A DNA stretch of 64,000 nt from an uncultured Flavobacterium sp. (GTDB taxonomy: Bacteria > Bacteroidota > Bacteroidia > Flavobacteriales > Flavobacteriaceae). Below are positions 17,463 through 25,371 of the stretch, one piece after another (the first letter of the stretch is position 1; every line of letters begins with the position of its first letter). Location of the stretch: positions 28,579 to 92,578 of the forward strand of contig NZ_CALTYA010000012.1 of NCBI RefSeq assembly GCF_943913405.1, given 5' to 3'. The notes under the pieces were generated by a model. It was given only the letters and a program-made list of their open reading frames with translations, did not search any database and had not been told where the DNA came from. Both the position numbers and the translations under genes were made by a program.

Positions 17463-18113
17463 TTAAACGTTTTCCACATTCCAAGTTGATGGGCTTTTAC
17501 TCCAAACTTTCAATGTTTCCTGCTCTTCTTCGGTGATATATTTTTTGGCTACGGCCAAATCTAATAAGTTTTCATAATTGCTCAAAGTCAGTAAATCAAC
17601 ATTCGCTTTTTTGAAATTTTCTGTAGCAATATCAAAGCCGTAAGTAAAAATAGCAACCATTCCTTTTACGTTTGCTCCAGCTTCTTTTAAAGCTTCAACG
17701 GCCATCAAACTGCTGTTTCCGGTACTTATTAAATCTTCAACCACAACCACATTTTGACCTTTTTGCAAGAAACCTTCAATCTGGTTTTGTCTTCCGTGTT
17801 TCTTCGCTTCCGGACGAACATATACGAATGGAAGTCCCATATATTCAGCAACTAGCATCCCAATTCCGATAGCGCCAGTGGCAACTCCTGCAATCACATC
17901 AGGCTTTCCGAATTGTTTTTCTAAGTTTTTAGAAAATTCTTCTCTGATGTAATTTCTGATCGGTGGAAATGAGAGCGTTATACGATTATCGCAATAAATA
18001 GGCGATTTCCATCCAGAAGCCCATGTAAAAGGATTTTTTGGATTCAATTTAATTGCATTTATTTGTAAAAGCAATTCGGCAGTTTTCTGTGCGGTGTCTT
18101 TATTAAAAATCAT
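17463..18113 (-). CDS. pyrE: Orotate phosphoribosyltransferase
   Basis: This enzyme of about 216 residues makes orotidine monophosphate from orotate and PRPP in pyrimidine synthesis. The PRPP-binding loop is VVVVEDLISTGNSSL, and KKHGRQNQIEG supplies the flexible catalytic loop. The start is taken at MIFNKDTAQK. An upstream in-frame Met at 18176 would run into the divergent NUDIX gene and adds an atypical N-terminus. The chosen start leaves only seven bases to the NUDIX ATG. A TACATTTG -7-like box (18118-18125, minus) would then make the message almost leaderless. Confidence 0.95.
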   Translation of the reverse strand: MIFNKDTAQKTAELLLQINAIKLNPKNPFTWASGWKSPIYCDNRITLSFPPIRNYIREEFSKNLEKQFGKPDVIAGVATGAIGIGMLVAEYMGLPFVYVRPEAKKHGRQNQIEGFLQKGQNVVVVEDLISTGNSSLMAVEALKEAGANVKGMVAIFTYGFDIATENFKKANVDLLTLSNYENLLDLAVAKKYITEEEQETLKVWSKSPSTWNVENV

Positions 18114-18120
18114 ATTACAA

Positions 18121-18723
18121 ATGTATAAAGTTTTTGTCAACGATAAACCACTTTTTTTGACTAATGAAATAGTCAAGGAAACCGATTTTCAACTTTTTCT
18201 ACTGGAAAGCGTTGATATCCATCAGCTTATCGTAAAAATGTTCCAAAATAAAATTCAAAAAGCTTATCTGTATCATCCTGACGAAAAGGAGATTATGAAA
18301 ATGCTGAAAGAAAAAATTCCTGTAAATAAAGCCGGTGGAGGCCTAGTTTATAATAAAAAAAGAGAAGTTCTTTTCATCTTCAGAAACGGAAAATGGGATC
18401 TTCCAAAAGGAGGAATCGAGAAAGGTGAAGAGATTGAAGAGACGGCAATTCGCGAAGTTGAAGAAGAAACTGGCGTAACCGGACTAAAAATTACCAAGAA
18501 ACTTCAGAAAACTTATCACGTTTTTATAAGAAATGGAAAGTACAAATTGAAAATCGTGCATTGGTTTGAAATGGAAACCGATTTCGAAGGAACTCCATTG
18601 CCACAAGAAGACGAAGGAATCGAAAAAGTGGCGTGGCTGAATCCAGAAGAAATTCAAGAAGCGTTGCAAAACTCTTATGAAAATATCAAATTATTATTTG
18701 AAGATGAAAAGCTCCTGAAATAG
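18121..18723 (+). CDS. NUDIX hydrolase
   Basis: The product has 200 residues if started at MYKVFVNDKP; nine upstream in-frame codons overlap pyrE and are not needed. After an N-terminal region of about 65 residues, the NUDIX box GGIEKGEEIEETAIREVEEE (G-x5-E-x7-REUxEExGU) is complete. NUDIX enzymes hydrolyse nucleoside diphosphates linked to another moiety. The N-terminal part is characteristic of a flavobacterial subgroup without assigned substrate. The stop codon lies inside the terminator hairpin. Confidence 0.9.
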   Translation: MYKVFVNDKPLFLTNEIVKETDFQLFLLESVDIHQLIVKMFQNKIQKAYLYHPDEKEIMKMLKEKIPVNKAGGGLVYNKKREVLFIFRNGKWDLPKGGIEKGEEIEETAIREVEEETGVTGLKITKKLQKTYHVFIRNGKYKLKIVHWFEMETDFEGTPLPQEDEGIEKVAWLNPEEIQEALQNSYENIKLLFEDEKLLK

Positions 18724-18737
18724 GAGCTTTTTTTATA
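18707..18737 (+). terminator. Terminator overlapping the NUDIX stop codon
   Basis: AAAAGCTCCT and AGGAGCTTTT pair around GAAAT, followed by T residues. The last codons and the stop form part of the stem. Confidence 0.8.
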
Positions 18738-18744
18738 TTTTTTT

Positions 18745-18800
18745 GCCATGAATTCACGAATTTATACAAAATGATTCTTGAAAATTCATGAATTTGCGGC
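18745..18800. repeat. Imperfect palindromic intergenic element
   Basis: GCCATGAATTCACGAATTT is mirrored by AAAATTCATGAATTTGCGGC. It belongs to the same style of element as those at 32692, 38218 and 41883. Confidence 0.5.
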
Positions 18801-18849
18801 TAACATTTCTGCAATTGTAATTCATAATTTATATTTCGTAATTAAAATT

Positions 18850-18857
18850 TACCTTTG
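18850..18857 (+). promoter_or_regulatory. -7 box of the DEAD-box helicase gene
   Basis: TACCTTTG fits TAnnTTTG and lies just five bases before the ATG at 18862. This rules out the far-upstream Met at 18778 and suggests a leaderless or very short-leader message. Confidence 0.5.
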
Positions 18858-18861
18858 TACC

Positions 18862-20205
18862 ATGAATAACAATCACCATTCCACAAATCTTTTGCTGAAT
18901 TTGGGCATCGAACGCCTGAACGAAATGCAGGAAGCCGCTCAAGAAGCCATTTTAGAAAACAACAATACATTATTGCTTTCTCCGACAGGTTCTGGGAAAA
19001 CGCTGGCTTTTTTGCTTCCGATATTTGAAATTTTACAGCCAGAAATTCTTTCGGTTCAATGTTTAATTATTGTCCCGTCGAGAGAATTAGGCTTGCAAAT
19101 TGAGCAGGTTTGGAAAAAAATGGGAACGGGTTACAAGGCAAATGTTTGCTACGGAGGCCATTCCATTGATACAGAAATCAAGAATTTAAGCAATCCGCCG
19201 GCCGTTTTAATCGGAACTCCAGGAAGATTGGCAGATCATATTGAAAGAGAAACTTTTCGCACTGATAAAATCCAGACTTTGATTTTGGATGAATTTGACA
19301 AATCATTGCAATTGGGTTTCCACGAAGAAATGTCTTATATTATTTCAAGGCTTCCAAAGTTGAACAAACGTGTTTTGGTTTCGGCGACTTCTGATATTGA
19401 AATTCCGAAATATACGCGCGTTGTCAATCCAGAGATTTTAGATTTTATTCCGAAGAATGAGGAGAAAACCAATCTTTCGATGAAAATGGTGGTTTCTAAA
19501 GAAAAGGATAAGATCAATACGCTTTTCAATTTGATTTGTTCGCTGAAATCGCAATCTGCAATTATTTTTTGCAATCATCGTGATGCGGCAGAAAGGATCA
19601 GCGACACTTTAAATGAAAAAGGAATTTACGCCACATATTATCACGGCGGTATGGACCAAGACGAGCGTGAACGCGCATTAATCCAGTTCAGAAACGGAAG
19701 CGTGAGTTATTTGATTACCACAGATTTGGCCGCGCGTGGTTTGGATATTCCCGAAATGAAGCACGTAATTCATTATCATTTGCCTTCAAAAGAAGACGAA
19801 TTTACTCATAGAAATGGACGAACTGCGAGAATGTTAGCTTCAGGAACGGCTTATATTATTGCTCACGAAAGCGAGAAAAAGTTAGATTATATCGACTACG
19901 GAATGCAAGTTTTGAATGTAGAAAATTCAAATTCATTGCCAAAACCGCCAGAATTCCAAACGATTTATATTTCTGGAGGAAAGAAAAACAAGCTGAATAA
20001 AATTGACATCGTCGGCTTCTTTTCTCAAAAAGGAAAACTTGAAAAAGGTGATTTGGGATTAATCGAAGTAAAGGATTTTATTTCTTTTGCAGCAGTCAAA
20101 TTCGGAAAAGTAAAAGATCTTCTCAATAATATTAGAGATGAGAAAATGAAAGGGAAGAAGTTTAAGATTGAAGTGGCAAGAAAAGTGGTGAAGAAAGAAG
20201 AATAA
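18862..20205 (+). CDS. DEAD-box RNA helicase
   Basis: This protein of about 447 residues unwinds RNA using ATP. The Q-motif region is LNEMQEAAQEAIL, motif I is SPTGSGKT, Ia is PSRELGLQIEQ, Ib is GTPGRL, motif II is the variant DEFD (not DEAD), motif III is SATSD, and motifs V and VI are TTDLAARGLDIP and HRNGRTAR. The C-terminus has a DbpA-like RNA-binding fold (KKNKLNKIDIVGFFSQKGKL). The closest function is therefore a DbpA/CsdA-like ribosome-assembly helicase, which remains inferred. Confidence 0.92.
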   Translation: MNNNHHSTNLLLNLGIERLNEMQEAAQEAILENNNTLLLSPTGSGKTLAFLLPIFEILQPEILSVQCLIIVPSRELGLQIEQVWKKMGTGYKANVCYGGHSIDTEIKNLSNPPAVLIGTPGRLADHIERETFRTDKIQTLILDEFDKSLQLGFHEEMSYIISRLPKLNKRVLVSATSDIEIPKYTRVVNPEILDFIPKNEEKTNLSMKMVVSKEKDKINTLFNLICSLKSQSAIIFCNHRDAAERISDTLNEKGIYATYYHGGMDQDERERALIQFRNGSVSYLITTDLAARGLDIPEMKHVIHYHLPSKEDEFTHRNGRTARMLASGTAYIIAHESEKKLDYIDYGMQVLNVENSNSLPKPPEFQTIYISGGKKNKLNKIDIVGFFSQKGKLEKGDLGLIEVKDFISFAAVKFGKVKDLLNNIRDEKMKGKKFKIEVARKVVKKEE

Positions 20206-20220
20206 TTTAGAAGAAATAAA

Positions 20221-20267
20221 AAAGAGGCAAGAAAAAAAGACATTTCAATCTTTCTTCTTGCCTCTTT
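20221..20267. terminator. Bidirectional terminator between the helicase and phnA-like genes
   Basis: AAAGAGGCAAGAA pairs perfectly with TTCTTGCCTCTTT around a 21-base loop, between convergent genes. Confidence 0.75.
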
Positions 20268-20291
20268 TTTGTATTTTTCTTCTTCGAAAAA

Positions 20292-20858
20292 CTATATTTT
20301 CTTCACGTAAGCAGTAATAATCACAATCTGCTGGCCGTCCACTTTTCCTTCAATGTAAGTTTCGTTTTCGTGATCTAAACGGATGTTTCTAACGGCAGTT
20401 CCTTGTTTTGCGACCATACTTGAACCTTTTACTTTCAAATCTTTGATTAAAACTACAGAATCTCCGGTTTGCAAAATCACTCCATTGCTGTCTCTGTGAA
20501 CTAGTTTATTTTCGTCGTCTTCGCCTTCACCAGTAGCTTTTGCCCATTCCAAATCATCTTCATCAAGATACATTTGTTCTAATAATTCTTGATTGCGCAA
20601 ACGGCTTAACATTCTCCAAGAAACCACTTGAACTGGCAAATGTTCGCTCCACATGCTGTCGTTCAAGCATCTCCAAAGATTGGCATCCATTTTTTCTGGA
20701 TTTTCAATTTGGTCAATGATCGTTTCGCTTGCCAAAATACTTTCGTCGATTCCACCTTTTCTGGTTGGAAGGATTTGATATACTTTTAAGTTTTCTGTGG
20801 CACCTGAAAGTTCGCATTTTCCGCCACTTCTTTTGATTAATTCTCTTTCTATACTCAT
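20292..20858 (-). CDS. PhnA-domain protein (YjdM-like)
   Basis: This 188-residue protein has a C-terminal PhnA/YjdM domain (about 115-188) with GDSVVLIKDLKVKGSS and KQGTAVRNIRL. The N-terminal half begins RSGGKCELSG and contains conserved aromatic segments (LWRCLNDSMWSEH). In E. coli the homologue lies beside phosphonate genes, but no phosphonate function has been shown for this domain and no phosphonate genes are present here. The function is unknown. Confidence 0.85.
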   Translation of the reverse strand: MSIERELIKRSGGKCELSGATENLKVYQILPTRKGGIDESILASETIIDQIENPEKMDANLWRCLNDSMWSEHLPVQVVSWRMLSRLRNQELLEQMYLDEDDLEWAKATGEGEDDENKLVHRDSNGVILQTGDSVVLIKDLKVKGSSMVAKQGTAVRNIRLDHENETYIEGKVDGQQIVIITAYVKKI

Positions 20859-20915
20859 TTTATAGGTTGTTAATTTTTGGCGAATGTACTGTTTCTAAGC
20901 GCTTATTGCAAATTA

Positions 20916-21374
20916 TTATTTTACTCGAACTGAATCAGGCACAAGCAATTCATATTCACCACCATTTCTAATCACGTCGCGAACGATGCTCGAACTGATA
21001 TACGAAGTATTGGCGGCAGTCAAAAGAAAAACTGTTTCAATCTTCGAAAGTTTTCTATTCGTATGAGCAATTGCTTTTTCAAATTCAAAATCTGCCGGAT
21101 TTCTCAAGCCTCGAAGTATGAATTTTGCCTTTACTCTTTTACAGAAATCAATCGTCAAACCTTCATAAGTCACAACCGAAACCGAAGGGTCATTTTCAAA
21201 ACATTCTTCGATAAATCGCTTTCTTTCGTCTAAAGAAAACATGTATTTTTTCTCGGCATTGACGCCAATCGCTACAATAATTTTGTCAAAAAGCGGAATA
21301 CTTCGTTTGATTATGTCATAATGTCCTAAAGTAATTGGGTCGAATGAACCTGGGAATACTGCTATTTTTTCCAT
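20916..21374 (-). CDS. coaD: Pantetheine-phosphate adenylyltransferase
   Basis: This 152-residue enzyme performs the penultimate step of coenzyme A synthesis, ATP plus 4'-phosphopantetheine to dephospho-CoA. Hallmarks are FPGSFDPITLGHYDII with the T/HxGH nucleotide motif, LRGLRNPADFEFE and the ISSSIVRDV segment corresponding to the ISSTxVR motif. It is 88 bases downstream of ddl on the same strand. Confidence 0.97.
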   Translation of the reverse strand: MEKIAVFPGSFDPITLGHYDIIKRSIPLFDKIIVAIGVNAEKKYMFSLDERKRFIEECFENDPSVSVVTYEGLTIDFCKRVKAKFILRGLRNPADFEFEKAIAHTNRKLSKIETVFLLTAANTSYISSSIVRDVIRNGGEYELLVPDSVRVK

Positions 21375-21380
21375 AAGTAT

Positions 21381-21448
21381 TTAGTTGATAATTGATAATT
21401 TTTAGTTGATAGTTACTTTGGAAAGCCGATAAAATTATCAACTATCAA
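21381..21448. repeat. Inverted-repeat spacer between ddl and coaD
   Basis: TTGATAATTTT (21392-21402) is mirrored by AAAATTATCAA (21431-21441), and TTGATAGTT (21407-21415) by AACTATCAA (21440-21448). The two overlapping foldings could interrupt read-through from ddl to coaD. Confidence 0.5.
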
Positions 21449-21462
21449 TTGAAAACTCTCAA

Positions 21463-22449
21463 CTATTTCTTCCACAAACTTTTTCTCTTCAAAGCCAATT
21501 CAATTTCATTATCCAACAAATCAGAGAAATTTAATTTAGCATAAGTTGCCTGTTGCGGGAAGATACTTTGCGGTGACAATCCCGGATTAGTGTTGATTTC
21601 AATAAAGTGCGGAACTCCGTCCATGATGATGAATTCGCTTCTTGAAAAACCTGACATTCCTAAAGCTTCGTAGACTTTTTTCGCCATTTCGATTACTTCC
21701 TGCTCGGTTTCTTTTGATAATCTTGCGGGCGTAATTTCTTCTGATTTTCCTAAATATTTGGCTTCGTAATCGAAAAAGTCGTTTTCAGACACAATTTCGG
21801 TCAAGCCCAAAACTTTTGTTTCTCCTTTATAATTCAAAACTCCGACAGAAACTTCGATGCCTTTCAAGAAAGATTCGATTAAAATATCATTGTCTTCCGC
21901 GAAAGCGAAATCTAAAGCTTTGTCAAAATCAGCTAAGTCATTTACTTTTGAAACTCCTAAACTGCTTCCGGATTGGTTTGGTTTTACGAAGAAAGGCAAT
22001 CCTAATTGTGCTTTAATTTCTTCGCCAGAAATTGCATCTCCTTTTGATAAATAAATAGAATCTGCCTTAGGGATATTGAATTTTGAAAGTACGGATAACG
22101 TATCTCTTTTATTGAAAGTCAAAGCCGATTGATAGAAATTACAGCCTGTGTAAGGAATCTCCAAAAGTTCCCAATACGCCTGCAAATGCCCGTCTTCACC
22201 TGGAGTTCCGTGGATGGTGTTTATGATGGTGTCGAATTTTATTTTTTCTCCATTTTGGGTAAAAGTAAAATCTGATTTGTCTATCAAGAATTTCTCTCCG
22301 TCGACAATTGCATGCCATCCATCCAATAAAATGTGGATTTCGAACGTTTTGTATTTGTTTTTGTCGAGGTTGTTTAAGATTAATTGACCACTTCGAAGTG
22401 AGATTACTGACTCGTCAGAATATCCACCCATTACAACGGCTATGTTCAT
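21463..22449 (-). CDS. ddl: D-alanine-D-alanine ligase
   Basis: This ATP-grasp enzyme of 328 residues makes the D-Ala-D-Ala dipeptide for peptidoglycan. It has the N-terminal VVMGGYSDESVISLRSG, the HGTPGEDG segment, KPNQSGSSLGVSKV in the ATP-binding region and FIEINTNPGLSPQSIFP near the C-terminus. The start is taken at MNIAVVMGG; the Met eleven codons upstream adds a non-conserved tail. It diverges from the PASTA-protein gene. Confidence 0.95.
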   Translation of the reverse strand: MNIAVVMGGYSDESVISLRSGQLILNNLDKNKYKTFEIHILLDGWHAIVDGEKFLIDKSDFTFTQNGEKIKFDTIINTIHGTPGEDGHLQAYWELLEIPYTGCNFYQSALTFNKRDTLSVLSKFNIPKADSIYLSKGDAISGEEIKAQLGLPFFVKPNQSGSSLGVSKVNDLADFDKALDFAFAEDNDILIESFLKGIEVSVGVLNYKGETKVLGLTEIVSENDFFDYEAKYLGKSEEITPARLSKETEQEVIEMAKKVYEALGMSGFSRSEFIIMDGVPHFIEINTNPGLSPQSIFPQQATYAKLNFSDLLDNEIELALKRKSLWKK

Positions 22450-22561
22450 TTTTGGGTATAGGGTTTTAGGTTTATGGTTCAAGGTTGCGCTGTATTTTGA
22501 ATTAAATCACAGACAATAAACAACCGTTAAGCGAAAACAAAAATATCACTATTTATTGAAA

Positions 22562-22591
22562 TTGAAAACCTTTACTATTTTTATATCTTTG
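22562..22591 (+). promoter_or_regulatory. Complete Bacteroidota promoter of the PASTA-rluD unit
   Basis: TTG (22562-22564), a 19-base spacer and TATCTTTG (22584-22591) fit the -33/-7 consensus TTG-N19-TAnnTTTG. The start codon follows 17 bases later. Confidence 0.75.
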
Positions 22592-22608
22592 CACCAAATA
22601 CAAATTTT

Positions 22609-23229
22609 ATGACTTTAAAAGAATATCTAACGAGCAAGACGTTTTTTAAGCAATTATTGATAGCCTTGGTAATTGTAATCGTACTGGTTTTTTTACTACT
22701 TCAATACTTGAGCTTTGCAACTGATCACGGTAATGAAATTACGGTTCCAGACTTAAGAAAACTGACGGAAGAACAGGCAGGAGAGAAGCTTGACGAACTT
22801 GATTTAGAGTATGTTTTGTTAGATACTATTGATTATAACAAAGATTTTCCAAAATATTCTGTCGTACAGCAAGATCCTTTGCCAGGTGCGAAGGTGAAAG
22901 AGGGCAGAAAGATATATATTAAAGTAAACTCAGCTGGATTTGGTTCGGTTACCATTCCAGATTTAATTGAAAAAACGTTGCGCCAAGCTGAGCCTACGCT
23001 TAAAGCGATTGGTTTAGAAATCGGTAAAAAAACATACAAGCCTTATTTAGGAAAAGATATGGTTCTTGAAATGTATTCGAATGGAAAAAAATTAAAACCA
23101 GGTGACAAAGTGAAGAAATCTTCAGTGATTGATTTGGTTTTGGGCGATGGAAAAGTAGGATTTGAGGAAGAAGTCGATTCTACAACGAATGAAAGTGGTA
23201 CAGAAACTGAAACAGAAAAAGCAGAATGA
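22609..23229 (+). CDS. Membrane-anchored PASTA-domain protein
   Basis: The 206-residue protein has a short cytoplasmic end, one transmembrane helix (about 14-32) and at least two PASTA modules outside. The first starts TVPDLRKLTEEQAGEKLDEL and the second IPDLIEKTLRQAEPTLKAI. The tail is acidic. PASTA modules often bind peptidoglycan fragments and usually belong to Ser/Thr kinases or penicillin-binding proteins, but no enzymatic domain is attached here. It is translationally coupled to rluD by a four-base overlap. Confidence 0.85.
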   Translation: MTLKEYLTSKTFFKQLLIALVIVIVLVFLLLQYLSFATDHGNEITVPDLRKLTEEQAGEKLDELDLEYVLLDTIDYNKDFPKYSVVQQDPLPGAKVKEGRKIYIKVNSAGFGSVTIPDLIEKTLRQAEPTLKAIGLEIGKKTYKPYLGKDMVLEMYSNGKKLKPGDKVKKSSVIDLVLGDGKVGFEEEVDSTTNESGTETETEKAE

Positions 23230-24266
23230 TAGAGAATCCAATTGCTGACGAAACGTTAGACGAAGAATTATATGAGCATTTTAGATTTGAAGCGACCAAA
23301 GGGCAGATGCCTTTGCGAGTAGACAAATTTTTGATGAATTTGGTAGAAAATGCTACCAGAAATAAAATACAGCAGGCGGCAGAAGCCGGAAATATTATTG
23401 TAAACGATCTTCCTGTTAAGTCGAATTATAAAGTGAAAGCTTTTGACGTAGTTCGAATTATGTTATCGCATCCGCCATTTGAGAATTTGATTTTGCCAGA
23501 AGATATTCCGTTGGATATTGTTTTTGAAGACGATGCGCTTTTGGTAATCAACAAGCCTGCAGGTTTGGTTGTTCATCCGGGACATGGAAATTATACTGGA
23601 ACTTTGGTCAATGCTTTGGCTTTCCATTTCGAAAATCTGCCTTTAAACAGCAGTGAGCGTCCGGGACTGGTTCATAGAATTGATAAGGATACTTCGGGAC
23701 TTTTGGTTGTGGCAAAGACGGAATTTGCGATGACTTTTTTAGCAAAGCAATTTGAAGAAAAAACTTCTGAAAGAGAATATATCGCCTTAGTTTGGGGGAA
23801 TGTTGCTGAAGACGAAGGAACTGTGACAGGCGATATCGCAAGGCATGCCAAAGACAGAATGCAGATGGCTGTCGTGCCTGACGGTGAAGGAAAACATGCT
23901 GTGACGCATTATAAAGTTCTAGAGCGTTTTGGCTATGTAACGCTGGTTTCTTGTAAATTAGAAACAGGAAGAACGCACCAGATTCGCGTGCACATGAAGT
24001 CTATCGGGCATACGCTTTTCAACGACGAGCGTTATGGCGGCAACCTGATCTTAAAAGGAACAACTTTTACAAAATATAAACAATTCATAGATAATTGCTT
24101 TAAGGTTTTACCGAGGCAGGCACTTCACGCAAAAACGCTTGGATTTGTACATCCGGTGAAGAAGGAGTTCATGAGTTTTGATACTGAACTTCCTGAAGAT
24201 ATTAAGGAATGCATTGAAAAGTGGCGAAATTATTCAAATTCGCATACTGTGGAAGAAGAAAATTAG
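23226..24266 (+). CDS. rluD: RluD-family 23S rRNA pseudouridine synthase
   Basis: This 346-residue protein has an N-terminal S4 RNA-binding domain (MPLRVDKFLMNLVENATRNK) and an RluA-family catalytic domain. The signature HRIDKDTSGLLVVAKT contains the catalytic Asp. Further conserved segments are VVHPGHGNYTGTLVNAL and GRTHQIRVHM. By length and order it resembles RluD, which modifies helix 69 of 23S rRNA, but related RluC-type specificity cannot be excluded. Confidence 0.92.
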   Translation: MIENPIADETLDEELYEHFRFEATKGQMPLRVDKFLMNLVENATRNKIQQAAEAGNIIVNDLPVKSNYKVKAFDVVRIMLSHPPFENLILPEDIPLDIVFEDDALLVINKPAGLVVHPGHGNYTGTLVNALAFHFENLPLNSSERPGLVHRIDKDTSGLLVVAKTEFAMTFLAKQFEEKTSEREYIALVWGNVAEDEGTVTGDIARHAKDRMQMAVVPDGEGKHAVTHYKVLERFGYVTLVSCKLETGRTHQIRVHMKSIGHTLFNDERYGGNLILKGTTFTKYKQFIDNCFKVLPRQALHAKTLGFVHPVKKEFMSFDTELPEDIKECIEKWRNYSNSHTVEEEN

Positions 24267-24270
24267 TGGA

Positions 24271-24302
24271 AAACTCCTTGAGCAATCAAGGAGTTTTTTA
24301 TT
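24271..24302 (+). terminator. Terminator after rluD
   Basis: AAACTCCTTGA and TCAAGGAGTTT form a perfect 11-bp stem around GCAA, followed by a T run, directly after the stop. Confidence 0.88.
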
Positions 24303-24329
24303 TATAGCTTGGGAATGCCAGTGTTTAAG

Positions 24330-24560
24330 CCTTCCCTCGAGCAGAAAAGAGCTTCCTATGAACAGAAAACAGTTTCCTATGACCGTAAATTAGCTTCCTA
24401 TGAGCAGAAAAGAATTTCCTATGAACAGAAAACAGTTTCCTATGACCGTAAATTAGCTTCCTATGAGCAGAAAAGAGCTTCCTATGAACATAAATTAGTT
24501 TCCTATGAGCAGAAAATAACTTCCGTAGGACTGAAAACACTTTCCGCAGGGCATAAACCA
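24330..24560. repeat. 21-bp tandem repeat, 11 units
   Basis: Eleven consecutive 21-base units fill exactly 231 bases, with consensus close to GYTTCCTATGARCAGAAAAVA. Units 2-4 (24351-24413) and 5-7 (24414-24476) form a 63-base higher-order duplication differing only in the first two bases. The last two units are strongly diverged. Both strands stay open as heptapeptide repeats (SYEQKRA-like on plus, HRKLFSA-like on minus). The plus frame could run 24309-24623 as 104 residues, but no promoter or ribosome site supports it. Units abut without unique spacers, unlike CRISPR. Confidence 0.9.
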
Positions 24561-24718
24561 ATTTTCTATTGTGTTGTATTTCCTAAAGATTTATCAAAGG
24601 TTTTTATACAAATTGATCTTTAGCAATAATTTAATAATTACTTTCAAAAAACCTCGACATAATTGCGTAACTTGTAGTAACCTGAAAAAGGAAACCAACC
24701 ACCTAAAATCGCTATATT

Positions 24719-24910
24719 ATGGAATCGAAAACTACTTTTGGAATAGGAGAACCTGACCGCACTCCTAAAACTTTAGCTGAAGAACTTTTCAGCAAAAAAG
24801 AATCGCTTAAGAAAAAAGTGAAAGACAAAAATCTGCAGTTAAAAAACCTTTTAAAAACAAATCTTGAACTTTTAAAAAGCAATGACATCAATTCGATGCT
24901 GTTATTTTAA
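24719..24910 (+). CDS. Small charged protein, function unknown
   Basis: This 63-residue ORF encodes a lysine-rich, probably helical protein. The middle (about 20-55) reads as an amphipathic K/L/N helix (SLKKKVKDKNLQLKNLLKTN). I recognise no family. It lies 21 bases upstream of another small ORF on the same strand, which shares a terminator, suggesting a two-gene unit. The start is the only Met of the frame in a sensible position. Confidence 0.5.
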   Translation: MESKTTFGIGEPDRTPKTLAEELFSKKESLKKKVKDKNLQLKNLLKTNLELLKSNDINSMLLF

Positions 24911-24930
24911 GATTAAAAAAAAATACTGTT

Positions 24931-25329
24931 ATGGAAAAAGAAGATGCTAAAAAATTCGAGAGTACAAATTCAGAAATTAATACGGACAATGATACTTCGA
25001 AAGATTTAAAAAGTAATGACCACATCAAGCCGGCACCTTTAAAAGGCGAAGATAATGATGATTATCAAAACGATGATACTGACAAATATCTGGCGATGGA
25101 ACAGCCCGGAGTTCAATATACAAAAGACAATGATTTCAGCTTGGAATCTGACAAAGGCGGCAGATCGAATTCTAACCAATGGTCAGAAGATGGTGGCAAC
25201 AGCAAGAATTCTGACGCTTTCAACCAAGATGATTATCTGCTGGATGACAATCTGGATTTAGATGAAGACCAAAATCGGTCAATTTCAACGGATGATGAAG
25301 ATTATGAAGAACTGAATGAAGATTATTAA
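24931..25329 (+). CDS. Acidic low-complexity protein, function unknown
   Basis: This 132-residue protein is extremely rich in Asp, Glu, Asn and Ser and has few hydrophobic residues, so it should be intrinsically disordered and strongly acidic. Its end is DEDYEELNEDY. No signal peptide, cysteine or catalytic motif is seen. It follows the 63-residue ORF and ends before a clear terminator. I do not recognise it. Conservation of the pair in other flavobacteria would be the best test that both are real. Confidence 0.6.
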   Translation: MEKEDAKKFESTNSEINTDNDTSKDLKSNDHIKPAPLKGEDNDDYQNDDTDKYLAMEQPGVQYTKDNDFSLESDKGGRSNSNQWSEDGGNSKNSDAFNQDDYLLDDNLDLDEDQNRSISTDDEDYEELNEDY

Positions 25330-25338
25330 TTCACAATT

Positions 25339-25367
25339 GAAAAAGCCCAGTTTAACTGGGCTTTTTT
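25339..25367. terminator. Terminator between the acidic protein and DUF4199 genes
   Basis: AAAAGCCCAG and CTGGGCTTTT pair around a short loop, with a T run. The genes are convergent, so it may serve both. Confidence 0.82.
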
Positions 25368-25371
25368 GTTT

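Noticed and set aside
24330..24560. Possible CRISPR array
   Set aside because: Units are 21 bases and directly abut, without unique spacers; no cas genes are near.
24325..24561. 78-codon minus-strand heptapeptide ORF across the minisatellite
   Set aside because: A repeat with no stop in its unit keeps several frames open; neither strand has a clear promoter or ribosome site. Kept only as a repeat.
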